This document shows positions 34,248 through 39,918 of a DNA stretch of 39,918 bases, in pieces. Every line of letters starts with the position of its first letter. Position 1 is the stretch's first letter. The DNA lies in assembly GCA_022564545.1 (NCBI GenBank), contig JADFLG010000012.1, positions 1-39,918 of the forward strand. Direction: 5' to 3'. The translations under genes were made by a program, and so were the position numbers. The notes under the pieces are model-generated. The model saw only the letters and a list, made by a program, of their open reading frames with translations. It was not told the origin of the DNA and ran no database searches. This DNA comes from Chloroflexota bacterium (GTDB taxonomy: Bacteria; Chloroflexota; Dehalococcoidia; Lucifugimonadales; Lucifugimonadaceae).

Positions 34248-35711
34248 TTGACGAGCCAGAACACCATCTCGCGCACGTCCGACCTTTCCGGTCAGGAATA
34301 TCAATATGGATTTGTTACTGATATTGAGACCGACCTCGCCCCGAAGGGCCTGAACGAAGATATTGTTCGCCTGATTTCCTCAAAGAAACGCGAGCCCGAG
34401 TGGATGCTTGAGTGGCGGCTGAAGGCGTACCGGTACTGGGTCGAGTTGAACGAGTCTGAAAGCGAGCCCGAGTGGGCGAACGTCAAGTATCCAAAAATCG
34501 ACTACCAGGATATCTACTATTACGCCGCTCCGAAGTCGGTTACCGAGGCGCCCAAGAGCCTCGACGACGTCGACCCGGAAATGCTGGCTACTTTCGAGAA
34601 GCTCGGCATCCCGCTTCAGGAACGGGCAAAGCTGGCCGGCATAGCGGTTGACGCAGTGTTCGATTCGGTGTCGGTGGCAACCACGTTTGAGAAGCAGCTC
34701 GGTGAACTCGGCATCATCTTCTGTTCGTTCAGCGAGGCAGTGAGGAACCACCCCGACCTGGTGAAGAAATACCTGGGTTCTGTGGTGCCATACACAGACA
34801 ATTTCTTCGCCAGCCTGAATGCGGCCGTCTTCAGCGACGGCTCGTTCGCCTATATCCCCCCTGGAGTGCGGTGCCCGATCGAGCTGATGACCTATTTCCG
34901 CATCAATACGGCGGATACAGGCCAGTTCGAACGCACATTGATAATTGCCGACAAGGGCGCATACGTTTCTTATCTCGAAGGTTGTACGGCGCCGTTCCGG
35001 AAGACCCACCAGCTCCATGCCGCCGTAGTCGAACTGATTGCCCTTGACGATTCCCAGATCAAGTACTCGACTATCCAGAACTGGTTCCCCGGCACCCCCG
35101 AGGGCGAGGGTGGGGTATTCAACTTCGTCACCAAGCGGGGCAGGGCCGACAAGAACGCCAAGATTTCGTGGACGCAGGTCGAGACCGGATCGGCCATCAC
35201 ATGGAAGTACCCGAGCGTGATATTGAAGGGCGACAACTCGGTGGGCGAGTTCTTCTCGGTGGCGCTGACGAACAACTACCAGCAGGCCGATACCGGGACC
35301 AAGATGATCCACATTGGCAAGAACACCAAGTCGACCATCGTTGCGAAGGGCATTTCTGCCGGTCACGGCAACAACACCTACCGGGGCCAGGTGCTGATCA
35401 TGCCCAGTGCCGAAAATGCGGTGAACCATACGCAGTGCGACTCGCTGCTGATAGGTGATAAGTGCGGGGCTCACACGGTCCCTTATATCGAGGTCCGAAA
35501 CCCAACTGCACGGCTCGAACACGAGGCCTCGACCTCGAAGGTCAGCGACGATCAGCTTTTCTACCTGCGAGCGCGTGGGCTGTCTGAAGAAGAGGCACAC
35601 CACATGATCATCACCGGCTGGAGCCGCGAGGTGTTCCAGGAACTCCCGTTTGAGTTTGCTTTAGAGGCCAGTCAACTGCTGAAGATCTCGCTGGAAGGCG
35701 CAGTCGGGTAG
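34248..35711 (+). CDS. sufB: Fe-S cluster assembly protein SufB
   Basis: A 487-residue scaffold subunit of the SufBCD complex, where Fe-S clusters are assembled before transfer. The conserved sequences are recognisable: [16 protein letters not shown] near the N-terminus, [50 protein letters not shown] in the middle, and the C-terminal [50 protein letters not shown]. The Cys in the QCDS segment is the usual sulfur-accepting one. The start is TTG at 34248 with CGGAG 7 nt upstream. It is the first gene of a SufB-C-D-S-U operon; a 224-bp gap with a repeat element separates it from sufC. Confidence 0.97.
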   Translation: MTSQNTISRTSDLSGQEYQYGFVTDIETDLAPKGLNEDIVRLISSKKREPEWMLEWRLKAYRYWVELNESESEPEWANVKYPKIDYQDIYYYAAPKSVTEAPKSLDDVDPEMLATFEKLGIPLQERAKLAGIAVDAVFDSVSVATTFEKQLGELGIIFCSFSEAVRNHPDLVKKYLGSVVPYTDNFFASLNAAVFSDGSFAYIPPGVRCPIELMTYFRINTADTGQFERTLIIADKGAYVSYLEGCTAPFRKTHQLHAAVVELIALDDSQIKYSTIQNWFPGTPEGEGGVFNFVTKRGRADKNAKISWTQVETGSAITWKYPSVILKGDNSVGEFFSVALTNNYQQADTGTKMIHIGKNTKSTIVAKGISAGHGNNTYRGQVLIMPSAENAVNHTQCDSLLIGDKCGAHTVPYIEVRNPTARLEHEASTSKVSDDQLFYLRARGLSEEEAHHMIITGWSREVFQELPFEFALEASQLLKISLEGAVG

Positions 35712-35735
35712 GCGAGCGTCATTGCCGCGTTTGAT

Positions 35736-35884
35736 TCCTTCTCCCTGGGGGAGAAGGTTAGGTTGAGGGGGAACGCTGCCGACAACGGAGCAGAAGCCAT
35801 CGGAAACGGGTATCTGCTCAGCAACTTTCCCCTCACCCGCGCCCACGAGTGGGCACCCGTCTCCCCCAGGAGAGGGGGTTCTTG
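35736..35884. repeat. Intergenic palindromic element, copy 2 (inside the suf operon)
   Basis: It begins with CCTTCTCCC-TGGG-GGAGAAGG, itself a hairpin, then AGGTTGAGGGGGAA. It ends with TTTCCCCTCACCCGCGCCC, a GCCCAC-GA-GTGGGC hairpin, ACCCGTCTCCCCCAGG and AGAGGGGGTT. The two ends are complementary in blocks, so the element can fold into a long cruciform. The internal order matches copy 1 at 18661-18808, and the GCCCAC...GTGGGC part matches 350-380. It separates sufB from sufC by 224 bp where other suf junctions overlap, so it may be an insertion. Confidence 0.7.
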
Positions 35885-35935
35885 AAACAACGATAAAACC
35901 TTAGATTCGTTAGTAAGGCTTGAAGTAAAACAACA

Positions 35936-36700
35936 ATGCTTGAGATTCAAAACCTGCGGGTGTCCGTACTGGACATCGACGACTCCGAGATCCTCAAGGG
36001 GATCGACCTCAAGGTGAACAATGGCGAGGTGCACGCCATCATGGGACCGAACGGTTCCGGCAAAAGCACACTTGCCAACGTGCTTATGGGGCGACCCGAC
36101 TACGTGATTACCGAGGGCGACATCCTGTACGACGGCAAGTCGATCGTCGCTCTCCTCCCCGAACATCGCGCACACCTCGGAATGTTCCTCGCTTTCCAGT
36201 ACCCGGCTGAAATTCCGGGCGTGCGGCCGTGGCAGTTCCTGAAGGCCGCTCTCGATGCCAGGGCCGATGCCCGCGGCGAAGAGAAGATGTCGGTGCGCGA
36301 CTTCTCAAAGCTGTTCGACGAGAAAGTCGAGGCGGTTGGGATAAACCCGCAGCTGGTCAAGCGTTCGCTGAACGAAGGGTTTTCGGGCGGTGAGAAGAAG
36401 CGGCACGAGATGCTCCAGCTTGAAGTGTTGAAGCCTGAGCTGGCGATTCTTGACGAGACCGACTCGGGCCTCGACGTGGACGCGCTGCGAATCGTCGCCG
36501 AGGGTGTGAATTCGATGCGTTCACCAGACCGGTCGTTCATTATCGTCACCCACTACCAGCGTCTCCTGAACTACATCAAGCCCGATGTCGTCCACATCTT
36601 GATCGATGGCAGGATCGTGAAGACCGGCGGTCCTGAACTGGCGCTCAAGGTCGAAAAGGACGGGTACAAGCCATACACCTCGGTTGGAGCGACAGCATAG
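35936..36700 (+). CDS. sufC: Fe-S cluster assembly ATPase SufC
   Basis: A 254-residue ABC-type ATPase that drives the SufB-SufD scaffold. Walker A is GPNGSGKST (residues 39-47). The ABC signature is FSGGEKKRHEMLQLE and Walker B is LAILDETDSGLDVDALRIVAEGVN, exactly the form seen in SufC. Substrate-coupling parts such as ILKGIDLKVNNGEVHAIMG and the Q-loop AFQYPAEIPG are present. No strong ribosome site precedes ATG 35936; the upstream repeat element may affect its translation. The stop TAG shares its last base with the GTG start of sufD. Confidence 0.97.
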   Translation: MLEIQNLRVSVLDIDDSEILKGIDLKVNNGEVHAIMGPNGSGKSTLANVLMGRPDYVITEGDILYDGKSIVALLPEHRAHLGMFLAFQYPAEIPGVRPWQFLKAALDARADARGEEKMSVRDFSKLFDEKVEAVGINPQLVKRSLNEGFSGGEKKRHEMLQLEVLKPELAILDETDSGLDVDALRIVAEGVNSMRSPDRSFIIVTHYQRLLNYIKPDVVHILIDGRIVKTGGPELALKVEKDGYKPYTSVGATA

Positions 36701-38045
36701 TGACGACACTTACTGCTCCGCCAGCATCGGTCGAGAAGTATGCTTCCGCATTCGAATCGCTTGACGACTCGGATTTCCCTCAGTGGTTGATTACCACCCG
36801 TCTGCAGGCCTGGGCGAATTTTTCCGACCTGGGAATACCGATCAAGCGCCGCGGGAACGAGCTCTGGAAATACACGAACCTGAGGCCCCTGGCCGACGCT
36901 GAATTCGAGTACGGCACGATTGGCCTGGTATCGCTCGATGAGATCAGGTCGAACGGTCCGTGGGATGACGCCTGGGACACGGTTGTGGTAGTCGATGGCA
37001 ATTTCAGCGCACAGCTTTCGAATTTGCACGGGGCAGCCGGGCTCACCGCCGGGAGTCTCGCCGAGGCGATTTCTGCGGGGACAGATGATGTCGAATCACA
37101 GTTCGCAAGCCTTGCAGGTCGCGAGAGCTACGCCTTCACGGCCCTGAACACAGCATTTGCTGGCGACGGTGTATATCTCGGTGTTGCCGCCGGGGCGCAA
37201 CTGGAAACACCGGTGCATGTCGTGTTCGTGTCGTCGGACCTGGCGGCGAGCAGGGTGACATATCCACGACTGCTGGTAAGCGCCGGAGAGAACAGTTCGT
37301 TCACGATCATCGAGACATACATTAACCTTGCCGGGCCGGCCCAGTTGACCGTCCCCGTGGTCGAGTTCTTCGTCAGCCGGGGTGCCCGCATTCGTCACTA
37401 CAGGATCCAGATGGAGAACGAGAAATCGTTCCACATCGGCACGACGCGGGTGGACCAGAAGGGCGATTCGTCGTTCAGTTCGACGAGTTTTGCTGTTGGT
37501 GCGTTGATGGGCCGGAACGATATTCACACGCAGCTCGGTGAGCCGGGTGCCGAATGCACGCTGCATGGCCTGTACATGACGAGCGGCCGACAGCAGCAGG
37601 ACCAGGAAATAAGCACGACGCACGCCATGCCGAACTGCACGTCGAACCAGTTCTACAAGGGAATCCTGTCGGGCAAGTCACACGCCGTTTTCAGCGGCAA
37701 GGTGGTCGTTGAGCGGGACGCCCAGAAGTCGGTGGCGAACCAGAAGGACCTGAACCTGCTGCTTTCGCGAGGCGTGCGGATTGATGCCAAGCCGTCGCTT
37801 GAGATATTCGCTGACGACGTCAAGTGCGGACACGGTGCGACCGCGGGCCATGTCGATAGAGACACCCTTTTCTACCTGCGGTCCCGGGGTGTCGACGAAG
37901 ATGCAGCGAAGGCCATTCTCGTCCGCGGGTTTGCCGCGGAGATGCTCGACGAGTTCAAGCCCGCGGCGCTGAAAGAGTTTGTCGAGCGAATTACCGACGG
38001 GCGCATCGAGACCCTGCTGGCGGAATCGGACACGTTAGGCACGGT

Positions 38046-38049
<4 letters not shown>
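36700..38049 (+). CDS. sufD: Fe-S cluster assembly protein SufD
   Basis: A 449-residue paralogue of SufB that completes the SufBC2D complex and helps load iron. It shows the SufB/D beta-helix core: VYLGVAAGAQLETPVHVVFVS, FSSTSFAVGALMGRNDIHTQLGEPGAECTLHGLYMTSGRQ, SNQFYKGILSGKSHAVFSGKVVVERDAQKSVANQKDLNLLLS and the C-terminal EIFADDVKCGHGATAGHVDRDTLFYLRSRGV. The start is GTG at 36700, overlapping the sufC stop by one base. The ATGA overlap with sufS follows. The first 120 residues are weakly conserved, as usual for SufD. Confidence 0.96.
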
Positions 38050-39328
<1,279 letters not shown>

Positions 39329-39332
<4 letters not shown>

Positions 39333-39826
39333 TGGGTGACCGGTCTGGCTTTGGTGGCATTGGCGGCACCGGCAATGCTGGCGGTCTCGACGAGTTGAAC
39401 GACCTTTACGAGGCGATCATCCTCGATCACTACCGCAGCCCGCGCAACACTGCGCCCGTCGATTCCCCGGATATCGATCTCGAAGTAAACAACCCGTTTT
39501 GCGGTGACGAGTTTCACATACAGTTGAAGGTGGATGGCGACACGGTTTCGCAGGTCGGCATAACTGGCAGGGGATGCGCCATCAGCCAGGCATCTGCCTC
39601 GTTGCTGGCGGAACTGGTTGAGGGAAAGACTTCTTCCGAGGTCCGGGCTGCAGTGAGCGCATTTCGGCGACTGCTGAAGGGTGAGGAAGTATCGGACGAA
39701 GAGATGGAAAAGCTCGGCGATATCGAAGCGCTCAGTGGCGTGCGCAAGTTCCCGGTCCGCATCAAGTGTGCGCTGCTCAGCTGGGTCGGGCTGGGCGACG
39801 CCCTGGAAGAACACCTCGCGAAGTAA
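39329..39826 (+). CDS. sufU: SufU-type Fe-S cluster assembly / sulfur-relay protein
   Basis: A 165-residue NifU-like protein. Motifs LYEAIILDHYRSPRN, NPFCGDEFHIQL (Cys58, Asp60), GRGCAISQASASLLAEL (Cys83) and RIKCALLSWVGL (Cys147) are those of SufU, which binds zinc and accepts sulfur from SufS. The N-terminal 20 residues (Gly/Asp/Met-rich) are an extension before the conserved helix. It overlaps sufS by 4 bp. A GC-rich hairpin follows the stop. Confidence 0.96.
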
Positions 39827-39838
39827 GCGCGGCCTGTC

Positions 39839-39872
39839 CTCCCTCCCTCCTTCGGGAGGGACCGAGGGAGGG
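39839..39872. terminator. CT/GA-rich hairpin after sufU
   Basis: CCCTCC-TTCG-GGAGGG (39845-39860) nests inside outer CTCCC...GGGAG arms, giving a compact stem with a stable TTCG loop just 12 bp after the sufU stop. No T-tract follows. A related CT/GA-rich hairpin lies near 266-292. Probably an operon-end structure, possibly also a dispersed repeat. Confidence 0.5.
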
Positions 39873-39918
39873 TAGATTGCGACGCGCGACCAAGGACGCC
39901 TCGGACGCCCGGAGCTAA

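Noticed and set aside
34380-35603. A 407-residue open frame on the minus strand opposite sufB
   Set aside because: It is fully antisense to sufB, whose translation matches the family over its whole length; the frame is open because of GC-rich third positions and its protein resembles no family.

Overview
The window is about 40 kb of GC-rich bacterial chromosome, almost entirely protein-coding, with many GTG and TTG starts and genes that touch or overlap in operons. The gene set fits a free-living, oxygen-exposed bacterium, probably of the Chloroflexota (Dehalococcoidia/SAR202-like). The grounds are a nickel superoxide dismutase, a CobA-HemD fusion, HspR-type heat-shock control, an IspDF fusion, HpnCDE-type squalene genes and a SufBCDSU operon. 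This placement is inference from gene content; no rRNA or tRNA was found.

Left end (1-3.2 kb): the tail of a cupin-domain protein, a repeat-rich gap, then a nickel superoxide dismutase (sodN) divergent from its likely maturation peptidase (sodX). A lipoprotein of the beta-lactamase/DD-peptidase fold follows, with its catalytic motifs degraded.

Minus-strand block 1 (3.2-8.5 kb): tetrapyrrole synthesis. It encodes HemB, a CobA-HemD fusion, HemC, a precorrin-2 dehydrogenase and a fused AhbA/AhbB-type siroheme decarboxylase. Together these run from 5-aminolevulinate to uroporphyrinogen III, siroheme and didecarboxysiroheme, the siroheme-dependent route to heme (or heme d1). The early genes (HemA, HemL) and the late radical-SAM steps are not in the window.

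Minus-strand block 2 (8.8-18.5 kb): an SDR epimerase, a small conserved unknown, an FGGY sugar kinase, a doubtful small ORF, HpnE, HpnD, HpnC, a YjbQ-family protein, an HpnG-like phosphorylase and a polyprenyl diphosphate synthase. This is a squalene/hopanoid-type isoprenoid cluster; no squalene-hopene cyclase is present here.

Centre (18.5-27.5 kb): hsp20 on the minus strand, with a consensus sigma-70 promoter, diverges from a dnaJ (CbpA-type)-hspR-clpC operon. Two tandem VTT/DedA-type membrane proteins, ispDF (MEP pathway, supplying the isoprenoid genes) and cysS follow on the plus strand.

Right part (27.6-39.9 kb): a sugar-phosphate isomerase-like TIM barrel, a truncated IS481-type transposase remnant, a large PEP-utilising dikinase resembling rifampicin phosphotransferase, secG and gatB, all on the minus strand. 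The plus-strand operon sufB-sufC-sufD-sufS-sufU follows, preceded by a 25-bp dyad that looks like an operator. A palindromic element of roughly 150 bp occurs in two intergenic gaps (about 18.66-18.81 kb and 35.74-35.88 kb), with a fragment near 0.35 kb.
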